This document shows positions 17,103 through 26,924 of a stretch of 51,473 bases of DNA, piece after piece. Under the pieces are notes generated by a model that did not search any database, was not told the DNA's origin, and saw nothing but the letters and a program-made list of their open reading frames with translations. The stretch spans positions 1 through 51,473 of the forward strand of contig JAFEGO010000105.1 of NCBI GenBank assembly GCA_018239845.1, written 5' to 3'. The position numbers and the translations under genes were made by a program. The stretch's first letter is position 1. Every line of letters begins with the position of its first letter. This DNA comes from Verrucomicrobiota bacterium. GTDB lineage: Bacteria > Verrucomicrobiota > Verrucomicrobiia > Opitutales > Opitutaceae.

Positions 17103-17371
17103 GCGTGAACTAATCCGAAGGGGAGGCCAAATCAGCCTCGTCACGGGTAGGCCCAGCGGGATGCTAGTACTGTTGGTTCTATTCCAGAGGTGCGCGCGTC
17201 TGCAATTTGTCACTATCGAGGCATGTATCGGAGTTGACTAGGGGTATTATCTCATGTGCCTTGCGGTTGATGACAAAAAGTAAGTTATATTGGCTGCCCC
17301 GCTTTGCGGATCAGGCAACGACGCAAGGACAAGCTTAGGCCATAGGCACCCCAAGCCCGGCCCCGTCCTTT

Positions 17372-18190
17372 ATGGTAACTCCCCCATTACCATCGATAAC
17401 CGAGAATAGCACCGCTGCCTATCCAGCAGCCGGCGCGGCGCGATCCGGCCTGAGGCTGGGCATGATGCAGCCCTACTTTTTCCCTTATCTGGGGTATTTC
17501 GATCTGATCAACCGGAGCGACCTCTGGGTGGTGTTTGATACGGCGCAATACATCCGGCACGGCTGGATGAATCGAAACCGCATTCTCCATCCCGACGCAG
17601 GCTGGCAGTATGTCATCGCCCCCCTGCGCAAGCATGCCCGCACGGCGCCGGTAAATGCGGTGGAAACACAGCCCTACGACCAATGGGCGCCCCACCTGCT
17701 CGGCCAGCTGCAGCATTACCGTCGCCGGGCACCGGGCTTTGCCTGCGCGTACGGTTTGGTCGAAGAGTGCCTGGCGGCCAGGGAAACCAATCTGGCGCGG
17801 CTCAACCTGCTCACCCTGCGCAAGACCTGCGAAGTGCTGGGCCTGCCGTTCCATCCCCGGGTTCAATCCGAGATGAAGCTCGACCTCGCCCCGGTCGATG
17901 GTCCGGGGGACTGGGCGCTCCGGGTCGCCGAAGCGCTGGGAGCCGGGGAATACCTCAATCCGCCTGGCGGCGCGGCTTTGTTTGATCCGGCGGCTTTCGC
18001 CCGCAGTCGTATCCGATTAGAGATACAAGAGCCTTTCGTATTCGAGTACGGCTGCCGCGGGTATGCCTTTGAGCCCGGCCTCTCGGTCATCGATGCACTC
18101 ATGTGGAACCCTCCGGAGGTGATTCGCGGGCACCTGGGCAAAATAAAGGCAGCGGCGGGGCTGACGCCGGCGGTGTTGTCGGCGTCGTGA
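17372..18190 (+). CDS. WbqC-like family protein
   Basis: A 272-aa soluble protein. The family signature GMMQPYFFPYLGYFDLINRSD lies near residues 30-50 and is followed by VVFDTAQYIRHGWMNRNRI, then LDLAPVDGPGDWALRVAEALGAGEYLNPPGG. WbqC-like proteins are often encoded in O-antigen or surface-sugar clusters and are thought to act in sugar or amino-acid modification, but their reaction is not established as far as I know. The predicted N-terminus has about 27 residues before the conserved block; ATG 17372 is used because the LRLGMMQ strand must be included. No glycan cluster surrounds it here. The 270-nt gap upstream holds no gene that I can see. Confidence 0.8.
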   Translation: MVTPPLPSITENSTAAYPAAGAARSGLRLGMMQPYFFPYLGYFDLINRSDLWVVFDTAQYIRHGWMNRNRILHPDAGWQYVIAPLRKHARTAPVNAVETQPYDQWAPHLLGQLQHYRRRAPGFACAYGLVEECLAARETNLARLNLLTLRKTCEVLGLPFHPRVQSEMKLDLAPVDGPGDWALRVAEALGAGEYLNPPGGAALFDPAAFARSRIRLEIQEPFVFEYGCRGYAFEPGLSVIDALMWNPPEVIRGHLGKIKAAAGLTPAVLSAS

Positions 18191-18207
18191 CCTAGTCCAA
18201 GCCTCGG

Positions 18208-18618
18208 TCAGGTGCGTGGTAAAGATCCGCCAACCTGCGCCTGCATGTTGGCGTAGGCCGCTTCGATCAATTTCGCGAGCGCCTTGGCGTTGGGTTCAAG
18301 GCCCGGGACGAGCTTCACGTGGCGCATGAGTTTGCCGGTGCCTTCGAGCAGGCGGGCGGGGTCGGGGAGAGCGGCGCCGTGGAAGAAGCCGACATTCACA
18401 TGGGCCTTGAAGCGGTTGACGTAGGCGAAGGCGGCGTCGCCGACGCAGGCGGTGGGGTGCCCATCATGCAGGATCTCACGCACGTCGGAGCCGCACTCGC
18501 GCAGGACGGCATACCAGCGCCGGGCGAGGAGGCCGAGTTCATCCGGGTGCGCCTCGAGCCAGCGATCGACGGCGGGATCGCGCCGGGTGGCATCGGGGAA
18601 ACAGAAAAGCTGGCTCAT
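18208..18618 (-). CDS. DUF1801 domain protein
   Basis: A 136-aa soluble protein starting MSQLFCFPDATRRDPAVDRW. The central block DVREILHDGHPTACVGDAAF and the segment AHVNVGFFHGAALPDPARLL are the hallmarks of this DUF1801 (YdhG-like) subgroup. LEGTGKLMRHVKLVPG and a terminal helix follow. Function is unknown. The frame stays open upstream to 18816, but that part overlaps the promoter region of the divergent histidine kinase, so I use the Met at 18618. It converges with the WbqC-like gene, with 17 nt between the stops. Confidence 0.82.
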   Translation of the reverse strand: MSQLFCFPDATRRDPAVDRWLEAHPDELGLLARRWYAVLRECGSDVREILHDGHPTACVGDAAFAYVNRFKAHVNVGFFHGAALPDPARLLEGTGKLMRHVKLVPGLEPNAKALAKLIEAAYANMQAQVGGSLPRT

Positions 18619-18742
18619 GACGGACGCGGATTTTCGTAGGATTTTCACGACTCCACGGTCAAACGGCAAGCCGCGAGGGCAGGGGTCGGATGGCGAGTCA
18701 TGGGACTTTCCTCCAGATCGAAAATGTAGTAGCTTACGGGAT

Positions 18743-19999
18743 ATGGAATCGGAGGAACGCATTGCCGAGGTCATCACGCTCCGGCGGATCCTGCGGGCGC
18801 AGGCCCGGGTCGTCACGGCGGTGCAGGAGCTTTCGCTCGTGCGCTCGCTACCTGCGATTCAGGAAGTTGTGCGGCGCGCCGCGCGCGATATCGCGGGGGC
18901 GGATGGCGCGACCTTCATCCTGCGCGACGGCAATAAATGCCACTACGCCGACGAGGACGCGATCAGCCCGCTGTGGAAAGGCCAGCGGTTTCCCATGGAG
19001 ACGTGCATCAGCGGCTGGGTGATGCTCAATGCCAAGCCCGCGACGATCCCGGATATCTATGCGGACCCGCGCATCCCGGCGGACGCGTACCGGCCGACCT
19101 TTGTGAAGAGCCTGACGATGGTGCCGATCCGCCTGCATCAGCCGATCGGGGCGATCGGCTGCTACTGGGCGCGCCCGTACACGGCGACGCCCGAGGAAGT
19201 CGTGCTCCTGCAGGCGCTCGCGCACACCACTTCCGTGGCGATGGAAAATGTACAGGTCTTCACCGAGCTGGAGCAGCGCGTGGCGCAACGCACGACGCAG
19301 CTTGAGGCGCTGAACCGCGAGATGGAGGCCTTCTCCTACTCTGTTTCGCACGACCTGCGCGCGCCCTTGCGCGCGATCAGCGGCTTTGCCGAGCTGCTGG
19401 AGGGTGAGATTGGTCCGGCGGTATCGGCGAAGGGCCGGCGCTACCTGGAGGCCATGCAGCAGGGAGCCACGCAGATGGGGTCGCTGATCGCGGATCTCCT
19501 CAAGATGGCCCAGGCCGCGCGGCAGGAACTGCGCCGCACCGAGGTGGACCTGGCCGAGATCGCGCGCGAGGTCGCTGCGCGGCTGCGCGAAGACCAGCCG
19601 GAGCGCGCGGTGGAGCTGATCATCCCGGAGCGGCTGCCGGTCAGCGGCGATCGCACCCTGCTCCTGGTGGTTTTGGACAACCTGCTGTCCAACGCCTGGA
19701 AATACACTGGCAAGACGGCGCAGCCGAGGATCGAGCTCGGCTGGGAGAACGGGCCGCCGGGCGAGTCGAATTTCTTCGTGCGCGACAACGGCGTGGGTTT
19801 CGAGCTGGCGAAGGCGGACAAGCTTTTCACGCCCTTCACCCGGCTGCACACCGCCTACGAGTTTCCCGGCACGGGGGTGGGTCTATCGACGGTGCAGCGC
19901 ATCATCCACCGCCACGGGGGTCGCATCTGGGCGACTGCCGAGGTGGGGCGCGGCGCGACGTTTCACTTCACCTGCGACGGCGCGGAGCCGGCAGGTTAG
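18743..19999 (+). CDS. GAF-domain sensor histidine kinase
   Basis: A 418-aa cytoplasmic kinase. A GAF domain (about residues 30-170) has the segments ADGATFILRDGNKCHYADED and PMETCISGWVMLNAKP. A short coiled coil leads into the HisKA domain, whose phosphorylated His lies in YSVSHDLRAPLRAISGFAELL (His near 202). A HATPase_c domain follows (about 285-415), with N box DNLLSNAWKYT, G1 VRDNGVGFELA and G2 GTGVGLSTVQRIIHRHGG. The SHDLRAPLRAI form is typical of bacteriophytochrome-like kinases, but no chromophore-binding PHY domain is present. No response regulator lies next to it, so it is an orphan kinase. The start MESEERIAEV is chosen because the upstream part of the frame overlaps the DUF1801 gene. 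Confidence 0.88.
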   Translation: MESEERIAEVITLRRILRAQARVVTAVQELSLVRSLPAIQEVVRRAARDIAGADGATFILRDGNKCHYADEDAISPLWKGQRFPMETCISGWVMLNAKPATIPDIYADPRIPADAYRPTFVKSLTMVPIRLHQPIGAIGCYWARPYTATPEEVVLLQALAHTTSVAMENVQVFTELEQRVAQRTTQLEALNREMEAFSYSVSHDLRAPLRAISGFAELLEGEIGPAVSAKGRRYLEAMQQGATQMGSLIADLLKMAQAARQELRRTEVDLAEIAREVAARLREDQPERAVELIIPERLPVSGDRTLLLVVLDNLLSNAWKYTGKTAQPRIELGWENGPPGESNFFVRDNGVGFELAKADKLFTPFTRLHTAYEFPGTGVGLSTVQRIIHRHGGRIWATAEVGRGATFHFTCDGAEPAG

Positions 20000-20020
20000 G
20001 CGAGAGCCGAAGCGGTCCCC

Positions 20021-21142
20021 TCAGCGGATCCGCACGTTGACGATGGCGGAGAGGCCGAGGCGGAGGCGGTCGCCGAGGTCGCGGCGGCTGGCGTCGTCGA
20101 GGACGATCTTCACCGGGACGCGCTGGACGACCTTGTTGAAATTGCCGGTGGCGTTGTCGGGCGGCAGAAGCGCGAACTGCGCGCCGCTAGCCGGGGCGAT
20201 GCTCTCAATCGTGCCGTGCAGCGGGTGGCCGGGCACGGCGTCGATCGTGAGCTCGACGGGCTGGCCGGCGTGCATGCGGGCCAGCTGGGTTTCCTTGAAA
20301 TTGGCGACCACCCACGCTTCGGGCGCGGCGAGGGAGAAGAGCGTCTGGCCGGCGACGACGCGGTTGCCGAGCTCGACGGCCTTGTTGCCGATGCGGCCGT
20401 CGGCGGGCGCGGTGATCGTGGTGTAGCCGAGCTGACGGTCGGCATTGCGCACGGCGGATTCCGCGACCGCGGCGTTGGCGAGTGCAGCGGTGACCTGGGC
20501 CTGCGCGGAATTGCGCGCGGCCTGGGCGGATCCGATGGCGGAGCGGGCGGCGGTGACGTTGGCCTGGCTGGCGGACTGCGCGGCATCGGCGGCGCGATAG
20601 GCACTGCGGACATTGTCGAGATCAGCCTGCGTGATGACGCCGCCCTTGCTGAAGAGCTCCTCGTTGCGGGCGAGTGTGAGGCGGGCGAGGTCGAGTTGCG
20701 CGGTGGTCTGGGCGGTCTGGGCCTCGGCTTGCTTCACCCGGGCCTCGGCCTCGGCGATTGCGGCGTCGGCCTGCGCGGCGGCGGCGCGGGTGGCGGTGAC
20801 CTGGGCCTTGGCCTGGTCGAGGGCGGCACGGGCCTTGTCGGCAGCGAGCTGAAATTCAAGCGGATCGAGACGCACGAGGACATCGCCGGCGTGCACGGTC
20901 TGGTTGTCCGCGACCAGAATTTCCTTCACCTGGCCGTCGAGCTGCGGGCTGATCTGGTGGAGGTGGCCGGTGATGTAGGCATCCTCGGTCTCTTCGTAGT
21001 GGTAGGCGTGGACGGCCATGTGGCCGAACCACGCGAGCAGGGCGAGCGCAACGACGCCGCCAAAAATGGCCTTCCACGGGGTGGAGCGGGCAGGGGCGTC
21101 GGTCGTGGCGACGGGCGCGGGAGAGTCGATGGTCGTATCCAT
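20021..21142 (-). CDS. emrA: EmrA-type membrane fusion protein (HlyD family)
   Basis: A 373-aa adaptor. A cytoplasmic N-terminus, one membrane helix (about residues 28-45, AIFGGVVALALLAWFGHMAV), and a split lipoyl domain (GHLHQISPQLDGQVKEILV and GYTTITAPADGRIGNKAVELG) enclose a long Ala-rich coiled coil (about 95-215). A beta-barrel domain (PGHPLHGTIESIAPASGAQFALLPP) follows. It would bridge the inner-membrane pump encoded just upstream to an outer-membrane channel; none is encoded in this operon. It lies 33 nt after the EmrB gene and is the last gene of tetR-emrB-emrA. Confidence 0.9.
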   Translation of the reverse strand: MDTTIDSPAPVATTDAPARSTPWKAIFGGVVALALLAWFGHMAVHAYHYEETEDAYITGHLHQISPQLDGQVKEILVADNQTVHAGDVLVRLDPLEFQLAADKARAALDQAKAQVTATRAAAAQADAAIAEAEARVKQAEAQTAQTTAQLDLARLTLARNEELFSKGGVITQADLDNVRSAYRAADAAQSASQANVTAARSAIGSAQAARNSAQAQVTAALANAAVAESAVRNADRQLGYTTITAPADGRIGNKAVELGNRVVAGQTLFSLAAPEAWVVANFKETQLARMHAGQPVELTIDAVPGHPLHGTIESIAPASGAQFALLPPDNATGNFNKVVQRVPVKIVLDDASRRDLGDRLRLGLSAIVNVRIR

Positions 21143-21175
21143 GGTAGTGATAGATTGAGGGTTCTTTGAAAGGGA

Positions 21176-22789
21176 TCAGTGCGCGGCGGCGGAGGCCTCG
21201 CGGTTGCCGCCCTTGCCGAGGAGGAGCAGCAGCGGCAGCGTGACGACGAAGGCGAGGGCCACGTAGAAGAAGACGTCGGCGAAGGAGAGCAGGAGGGCCT
21301 GACCGTTGATGGTCTGGTCGATCACGGACATCGCCTGCTGGTGGGCGTGCACGGGGTCGGCGGTGTGGAGCGAGAAATTTCCCTGGAGCAGCTGCACGCG
21401 GGTCTGGGCGGCGGCGTTGGTGGAGGTGATGCGCTCGACGAGATTGGCGCGGTGGACCGTCTCGCGGTGCGCGAGGTAGGTCGTGATGGCGGCGATGCCG
21501 ATGCTGCTGCCCATCTGGCGCGTGAGGCTGTAAAAACCGGAGCCGGCCGCGATGGCGGACTTGGGCAGCGAGCCGAGGGTCGCGAGGCTGAGCGGCAGGA
21601 ACATCATGACGCTGCCGAGGCCGCGGAGCACGAGCGGCAGGAAGAGCGAGCCGGTGCCGGTGTCGGGATTGATGCGGGAGAGGAGGAGCGCAGTGGCGAC
21701 GGTGGTGAGGGCGCCGCAGGCGATGAGGAAGCGGGCGTCAAGTTTGCCGGAGATCTTGCCCATCACGATCATCATGCAGGCCGAGGCTAGGGCGCCGGGC
21801 ATGAGGAGCAGGCCGCTCTGCGTGGCGGTGAAGTGCAGGTAGTCCTGCACGAAGATCGGCACGGCGAACATGACACCGTAGAGGCCCATGCCGAGGACGA
21901 GCGAGTAGAGGCTGCCGGCGGCGAGGGAGCGGTGCTTGAGCACGCGGAGATCGACCGCGGGGGACTCGACGGTGAGCTCGCGCCAGATGAAGAACGCCGT
22001 ACCGACGACCGCACCGACGGCCATCGTGATGATGAACTTGGAACTGAACCAGTCCTCCTGCTGGCCCTCCTCCAACATGGTTTGAAACGAGGCGAGGCTC
22101 AGGGTGAGCAGGCCGATCCCCAGCCAGTCCACGCGTTTGTCCCCGGTCGTGCTCGCCACATCGCGCGGGAGAAACGCGATGGTCATGAGCACGGCGAGGA
22201 TGCCGAAGGGGAGGTTGATGAAAAAGATCCAGCGCCAGCCGAGCATGTCGGTGAGATAGCCGCCGAGCACGGGACCAAAGGCCGGGCCGGCGATGACGCC
22301 GATGCCGAAGAGCGCCTGTGCGGCGGGCTGTTCCTTTTTGGAAAACGTCTCGAAGAGGATCGACTGGGCCTTGGCCAGGAGGCCGCCGCCGCAGAGGCCT
22401 TGGAGCACGCGGGAAAAGATCAGCATGCCAAGGCTGGTGGAAAGACCGCAGAGCACGGAGGCGGCGGTGAAGCCGGCGAGTGAAAAGAGCAGGTACTGTT
22501 TGCGGCCGAAGCGATCGCTCAGCCATGCGGTGAGCGGGATCATCACGACGTTGGCGCAGGCGTAGCCGGTGGAGATCCAGCCGACCTCGGCAAGGGTGGC
22601 GCCGAGGTTGCCCTGGATGTCGGGCATGGCGACGTTGACGATGCTGGTGTCGATGACCTCGAGGATGGCGCCGAGCGCGGCGGTGAGGGCGATGACCCAC
22701 TTCAGGATCCCGCGGTCGGCCATGCGCGCGGCAAGCGGCGAGAGGAGACTGCGGTCGGAGCCGTACAGGCCTGTCAGGGGAGCGCTCAT
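21176..22789 (-). CDS. emrB: EmrB-type multidrug transporter (MFS, DHA2 family)
   Basis: A 537-aa drug:proton antiporter with about 14 membrane helices. The N-terminal helix ends in DTSIVNVAMPDIQGNLG, the DHA2 motif D1. GWISTGYACANVVMIPLTAWLSDRFGRK contains motif A (SDRFGRK), and GPVLGGYL with WRWIFFINLPFG is motif C and its continuation. A central linker (about 205-230) separates the halves. It would export hydrophobic drugs or detergents together with EmrA. Its start overlaps the stop of the TetR gene as ATGA, so the three genes form one unit. Confidence 0.92.
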   Translation of the reverse strand: MSAPLTGLYGSDRSLLSPLAARMADRGILKWVIALTAALGAILEVIDTSIVNVAMPDIQGNLGATLAEVGWISTGYACANVVMIPLTAWLSDRFGRKQYLLFSLAGFTAASVLCGLSTSLGMLIFSRVLQGLCGGGLLAKAQSILFETFSKKEQPAAQALFGIGVIAGPAFGPVLGGYLTDMLGWRWIFFINLPFGILAVLMTIAFLPRDVASTTGDKRVDWLGIGLLTLSLASFQTMLEEGQQEDWFSSKFIITMAVGAVVGTAFFIWRELTVESPAVDLRVLKHRSLAAGSLYSLVLGMGLYGVMFAVPIFVQDYLHFTATQSGLLLMPGALASACMMIVMGKISGKLDARFLIACGALTTVATALLLSRINPDTGTGSLFLPLVLRGLGSVMMFLPLSLATLGSLPKSAIAAGSGFYSLTRQMGSSIGIAAITTYLAHRETVHRANLVERITSTNAAAQTRVQLLQGNFSLHTADPVHAHQQAMSVIDQTINGQALLLSFADVFFYVALAFVVTLPLLLLLGKGGNREASAAAH

Positions 22790-23409
22790 GCGCGGCGGCG
22801 CGGGGTGACGGCGGCGCCATCAAGGAAGGTGGCGACGGCGGCCTCGACGTAGGTGTCCGAGGTGTACTCGATCTGGAGCTGCGGGATGGAACGGCGGAGG
22901 GTGCCGGAGAAAATAGAGCCGAGGAGAAGGTCGGAGAGCAGGTCGGGCCGCGTATCGCGGCGGAGTTCACCGGCGGCCTGCGCGGCCTCGACCCGGCGGA
23001 TGACGCTCTCCTTGAGCGGCAGGAAAATGCTGCGGAAAACCTGCCGCTCGTGCGGCTCGGTCAGGTGGTGATGCATCTCGCCCAGCATGGTGCGGACGAG
23101 CGGCCAGTTGGCCGTGAGCAACGCGTCGTAGGTGCGGGCGAGAGCGGTGAGATCGGCGCGCAGGTCGGCGGTCGGGGCGGGGATGGGCGTCTGGCTCGCG
23201 GCGGACTTGGTGCCGAAGTTTTCTCCGACGACGGCGGCGAGCAGCTTGTCCTTGGTCTGGAAGAGCCGGAACAGCGTGACCTCGTTGACCCCGGCCTCCT
23301 GCGCGATGGCGCGGGTGGTCGCACCGGCGAGCCCGTCCCGCGCATACACCCGGGCGGCGGCGGCGAGCAGACGCTGACGGGCGGGCGGAACTGAGGTGGT
23401 GGCTTTCAT
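22786..23409 (-). CDS. TetR/AcrR-family regulator of the emr operon
   Basis: A 207-aa repressor-type protein. The N-terminal helix-turn-helix covers about residues 10-55 (RQRLLAAAARVYARDG, then TTRAIAQEAGVNEVTLFRLFQTKDKLL). The C-terminal ligand-binding part (about 75-200) has EMHHHLTEPHERQVFRSIF. It is first in the operon and overlaps emrB by 4 nt. A near-perfect inverted repeat directly in front of its start (23410-23425) is a candidate operator for autorepression. The start is the Met of MKATTSVPP; 12 more residues are open upstream but would run through that repeat. Confidence 0.88.
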   Translation of the reverse strand: MKATTSVPPARQRLLAAAARVYARDGLAGATTRAIAQEAGVNEVTLFRLFQTKDKLLAAVVGENFGTKSAASQTPIPAPTADLRADLTALARTYDALLTANWPLVRTMLGEMHHHLTEPHERQVFRSIFLPLKESVIRRVEAAQAAGELRRDTRPDLLSDLLLGSIFSGTLRRSIPQLQIEYTSDTYVEAAVATFLDGAAVTPRRRA

Positions 23410-23425
23410 GTAAGTAACTACTTGC
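23410..23425. promoter_or_regulatory. Candidate operator for the TetR-emrBA unit
   Basis: GTAAGTA-AC-TACTTGC, half sites of AAGTA/TACTT with a 2-nt centre, extended by a G-C and a wobble pair. It directly abuts the TetR start codon on the minus strand. Position and shape suit TetR-family autorepression. Confidence 0.45.
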
Positions 23426-23568
23426 ATGCATAGACCGGAACGCAAGCGATTCGTGCCGGTCCTGGGGAAGGGGTTTTGGAAAAGCTGTCAGGAGCGATGG
23501 TTGCGAAAGACAAATTTTCACGACGCGGCGCGCTTGAAACGGGGCCGGTTTTCGTGCCCATATCGCGC

Positions 23569-25230
23569 ATGCTGCAATCGCTCCGCATCCGCAATCTGGC
23601 CCTGCTCGAGGAAGTGGCGCTCGACTTTGAGGCGGGCTTCACCGCGGTCACCGGCGAGACCGGCGCGGGCAAGAGCATTTTGCTCGGGGCGCTGAGCCTG
23701 CTCGCAGGCGAGAGGGCGGACAAGACGGTCATCCGGCAGGGCGCGCCGAGCTGCGAGGTCGAGGCGTCGCTGTTTTTCACGGATGCCAAGGCCATCGACG
23801 CGGTTCTCGCGGAGCTGGACCTGCCGCCGTGCGAGGACGGGCTGTTGATCCTCAAACGCAGTCTCCCGCGCGACAAGGCGCCGAAGATCACGGTTAACGG
23901 CGGGCTGAGCACCCTCGCGGCGCTGCAGCGGTTGGGCGAGCACTGGGTGGACTTCCACGGTCCAAGCGAGCCGCGCCGCCTGCTCAAGGAAAGCTGCCAG
24001 CTGGAGCTGCTCGATCTCTTTGGCCGCACCAGTGAAACGCTCGCCACCTATCAGGCGCGCTACGGCGTGTGGCGGGAACTGCTGGCGCAGCGCGAGCAGC
24101 TGGCGCGGGAGACGAAGCTCTCGCCGGACCAGATCGAGTTTTTGCAAAACCAGCTCGGCCGCATGGACGGGCTCGCACTTACTGACGAGGCCATCGAGAC
24201 GCTTGAGCGGGATTTCGCGCGCATGAGCCGCTCGCAGGAGCTGACGGGCCTCGCCGAGACCTTGACCGCGGGCCTGACCGGCGACGACGGCGTGCAGGGC
24301 CGCATCGCGGCGCTGTTGCGCGAGGCGCGGCAGATCGAGTCGATCGACGCCGCGAGCCGACCGCTCGCCGAGCGGCTGAACTCGGTCGCCGTGGAGCTGA
24401 ACGACCTCAGTGCGGAATTTTCCTCTCTGAGCCAGCAACTGCAGTTCGATGCGGAGGCGGCCGAGTTGCTGACCACGCGGATGAACACCTGGCTTGAGCT
24501 GAAACGAAAGCACGGCGGCGACCTCGCAGCCGTGCTGGAGGCGCGTGAGGAGCTGCGCCGCCGGCTCGAGGCGCAAGGCGACATGGAGGGCACCCTGGCC
24601 CGCTTGGAAAAGCAGATCGGCACCGCGGAACGTGCGATGCTGAAGGACGCTTCGGCGCTGCGCACGGCACGCGAGAAGGCGGCGAAGGACCTGGCGAAGA
24701 TCGCGGTGAAGAGCATCGTGCAGCTCGGGTTCAAGAAGGCGGATTTCCAGGTGGCGGTCGTGCCGCTGACGGAGCCGGGCCCGATGGGCGACAGCAAGTG
24801 TGAGTTCCTGTTTTCCCCGAACGTCGGCGAGGCGGTGCTGCCGCTGAACCGCGTGGCATCGAGCGGCGAGCTCGCGCGCGTGATGCTGGCGCTGAAGACC
24901 GTGCTGGCCGACCTCGACGGCGTGCCGCTGCTGGTGTTCGACGAAGTCGATGCCAACGTGGGTGGCGAGATCGGCCGCATCGTCGGCGAGAAGATGGCCG
25001 AGATCGCGAAGAATCACCAGGTGCTTTGCGTGACCCATCTGCCGCAGGTGGCGGCGCAGGCGACGTGTCATCTGGTGGTCACGAAGGACCAGTCCAAGGA
25101 CCGCGCGGTGGTGAGCATCGAGCCGATCCAGATGAGCCGGAAGACGCGCGTGACCGAGCTGGCCCGCATGCTCGGCGACAGCAAGGCGAAGAGCGCCCTG
25201 GCGCACGCGGAAGAGCTACTGGGGAAGTAA
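23569..25230 (+). CDS. recN: DNA repair protein RecN
   Basis: A 553-aa SMC-like ATPase of double-strand break repair. Walker A is [14 protein letters not shown] (about residues 28-41). A long coiled-coil region with an SQEL-type turn covers about 150-380. The C-terminal part has the signature [18 protein letters not shown] and Walker [19 protein letters not shown], then [14 protein letters not shown]. Length and motif order are typical. [15 protein letters not shown] is the family N-terminus, so I use 23569 although the frame is open to 23476. It is divergent from the tetR-emr unit. The pyroglutamate cluster starts 59 nt after its stop and may be read through from here. Confidence 0.95.
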   Translation: MLQSLRIRNLALLEEVALDFEAGFTAVTGETGAGKSILLGALSLLAGERADKTVIRQGAPSCEVEASLFFTDAKAIDAVLAELDLPPCEDGLLILKRSLPRDKAPKITVNGGLSTLAALQRLGEHWVDFHGPSEPRRLLKESCQLELLDLFGRTSETLATYQARYGVWRELLAQREQLARETKLSPDQIEFLQNQLGRMDGLALTDEAIETLERDFARMSRSQELTGLAETLTAGLTGDDGVQGRIAALLREARQIESIDAASRPLAERLNSVAVELNDLSAEFSSLSQQLQFDAEAAELLTTRMNTWLELKRKHGGDLAAVLEAREELRRRLEAQGDMEGTLARLEKQIGTAERAMLKDASALRTAREKAAKDLAKIAVKSIVQLGFKKADFQVAVVPLTEPGPMGDSKCEFLFSPNVGEAVLPLNRVASSGELARVMLALKTVLADLDGVPLLVFDEVDANVGGEIGRIVGEKMAEIAKNHQVLCVTHLPQVAAQATCHLVVTKDQSKDRAVVSIEPIQMSRKTRVTELARMLGDSKAKSALAHAEELLGK

Positions 25231-25289
25231 GGGAGAAGACCCGGCCGGAGGGGACTTGCCATCGTTTCCCGGCGGGAGATAACGGAGGG

Positions 25290-26009
25290 ATGACCTTTGC
25301 GCCCCTCGGAGACCATGCGGTGGTTGTCACGCTGGGGGCGGGCGTCGATGACGTGGTGCTGAACCGGGTGCGCTCGCTGGTGGCGGTTTTGGAAAATGGG
25401 CGCGCAAATGGGATCGTGGATGTCGTGGCGGCCTATGCGACGGTGACGGTGTTTTACGATCCCGGGGTATTTAATCGCGGCGGGGGCAAGACGCCGTACG
25501 AGCACGTCTGCCAGGTGATCGGCGAGCGCGCGGCGAAAGGCGACAAGGGCTGGCCGGGGCTGGGACAGCCGGAGCGCGCAGGTGGCGACAAGGGCGGCCT
25601 CGTTGAAATCCCCGTGTGCTACGGCGGGGAATTTGGCCCGGACGTGGCCGTGGTGGCGCGACAGGGCGGGTTGAAGGAAAGCGACGTGGTTTCGCTGCAC
25701 GCGGGCGCGAGTTACGTGGTGCACGCGGTGGGTTTTTCGCCGGGCTTTCCCTATCTCGGCGGTCTGCCGGAAAAGCTGCACACGCCGCGCCGGGCGACGC
25801 CACGGACGAGTGTGCCGGCGGGTTCGGTGGGCATTGGCGGGATGCAGACGGGCGTGTATCCGCTCGCCTCGCCCGGTGGTTGGCAGCTGATCGGGCGCAC
25901 GCCGCTGGCGTTGTTTGACGCGGCGCGGAGTCCGGCGGCGCTGCTGCGGGTGGGGGACCGGGTGAAATTCAAGGCGATCACGCCGGAGGAATTTTTGTCA
26001 TGGAAATAA
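25290..26009 (+). CDS. pxpB: 5-oxoprolinase subunit B (KipI-like)
   Basis: A 239-aa protein of the KipI/PxpB family. The N-terminal part ([19 protein letters not shown]) leads to the cyclophilin-like C-terminal domain with the family block [19 protein letters not shown], then [35 protein letters not shown]. PxpB works with PxpA and PxpC to open 5-oxoproline to glutamate using ATP. In Bacillus the homologue KipI was first seen as a kinase inhibitor. A GGAGGG directly abuts the ATG, too close for ideal pairing. It overlaps pxpC by 10 nt, which suggests coupled translation. Confidence 0.92.
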   Translation: MTFAPLGDHAVVVTLGAGVDDVVLNRVRSLVAVLENGRANGIVDVVAAYATVTVFYDPGVFNRGGGKTPYEHVCQVIGERAAKGDKGWPGLGQPERAGGDKGGLVEIPVCYGGEFGPDVAVVARQGGLKESDVVSLHAGASYVVHAVGFSPGFPYLGGLPEKLHTPRRATPRTSVPAGSVGIGGMQTGVYPLASPGGWQLIGRTPLALFDAARSPAALLRVGDRVKFKAITPEEFLSWK

Positions 26010-26923
26010 AGATTCACCGCGGCGGCCTGCAAACGACGGTGCAGGACCTGGGGCGTCCGGGGCACCGGGGCGCGGGCGTGCCGCTGAGCGGCGCGATGGA
26101 CCCCGTGGCGCTGCGGGTGGCAAATTTTTTGGTCGGCAACGCAGAGAACGCGGCGGCACTGGAGTTCGTCCTGGTGGGGCCGGAGCTGGAGTTTTCGCAG
26201 GACACGGTGGTCGCACTCGGCGGCGTCGAATGGGAGGGCCTGCCAAGCTGGCAACCCGTGGCGGTGCGCGCGGGCGAGCGCGTGAAAATCGGCGCGGCGA
26301 AACGCGGCTGTCGCGGCTACCTCGCGGTGGCGGGCGGCATCGCGGTCGATCCCGTGATGGGGAGCCGCAGCACGTACCTGCGCGGAGGCTTTGGCGGCTT
26401 CCAAGGGCGTGCGTTGCACGACGGCGATGTGCTGCCGCTGCCGGCGGTGACGCGGCAGCTGGGGGACCACTGGCGGATTGATGCGCGGGTGCTGCCGGCG
26501 TATTCGGCCCATCCGGTGGTGCGGGTGTTGCGGGGGGCGCAGACGGACGAGTTTGGCGCGGCGCTGTTCGGGGCGGAGTTCAAGGTGTCGCCCCAGTCGG
26601 ACCGGATGGGGCTGCGCCTTTCGGGCGCCGCGCTCGTTCGGTCGAGCAAGGTGGATTTGATTTCCTCGGCGGTGGCGCCGGGCACCGTGCAAGTGCCGCC
26701 GGATGGCCAGCCCATCGTGCTGATGGCGGACGCGCAGACCATCGGCGGCTACCCGCAGGCGGCGCATGTGATCAGCGTGGACCTGCCGCTGATGGCGCAG
26801 CTCCGGCCGGGAGATACGGTGAAGTTCGCCGAGGTGTCGCTGGCCGAGGCGCAAAAACTGGCGCTCGCGCATGAGCACGGACTGGCGCTGCTGCGGGAAG
26901 GGCTCGCGCAAAAACTCCGCTGA
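26000..26923 (+). CDS. pxpC: 5-oxoprolinase subunit C (KipA-like)
   Basis: A 307-aa protein of the KipA/biotin-dependent carboxyltransferase-like family. The N-terminus carries the diagnostic [19 protein letters not shown] and [18 protein letters not shown]. The segments [31 protein letters not shown] and [15 protein letters not shown] are followed by the end block [24 protein letters not shown]. It pairs with PxpB; together with PxpA they make the prokaryotic ATP-dependent 5-oxoprolinase. GGAGGA 9 nt before the ATG is a good Shine-Dalgarno sequence inside the end of pxpB. Confidence 0.93.
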   Translation: MEIKIHRGGLQTTVQDLGRPGHRGAGVPLSGAMDPVALRVANFLVGNAENAAALEFVLVGPELEFSQDTVVALGGVEWEGLPSWQPVAVRAGERVKIGAAKRGCRGYLAVAGGIAVDPVMGSRSTYLRGGFGGFQGRALHDGDVLPLPAVTRQLGDHWRIDARVLPAYSAHPVVRVLRGAQTDEFGAALFGAEFKVSPQSDRMGLRLSGAALVRSSKVDLISSAVAPGTVQVPPDGQPIVLMADAQTIGGYPQAAHVISVDLPLMAQLRPGDTVKFAEVSLAEAQKLALAHEHGLALLREGLAQKLR

Positions 26924-26924
26924 C

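Noticed and set aside
17103..17371. Promoter (TTGCGG with TATATT) or small gene in the gap before the WbqC-like gene
   Set aside because: The spacing is 19 nt and the -35 is weak; no small frame has a ribosome binding site. Nothing here can be supported.
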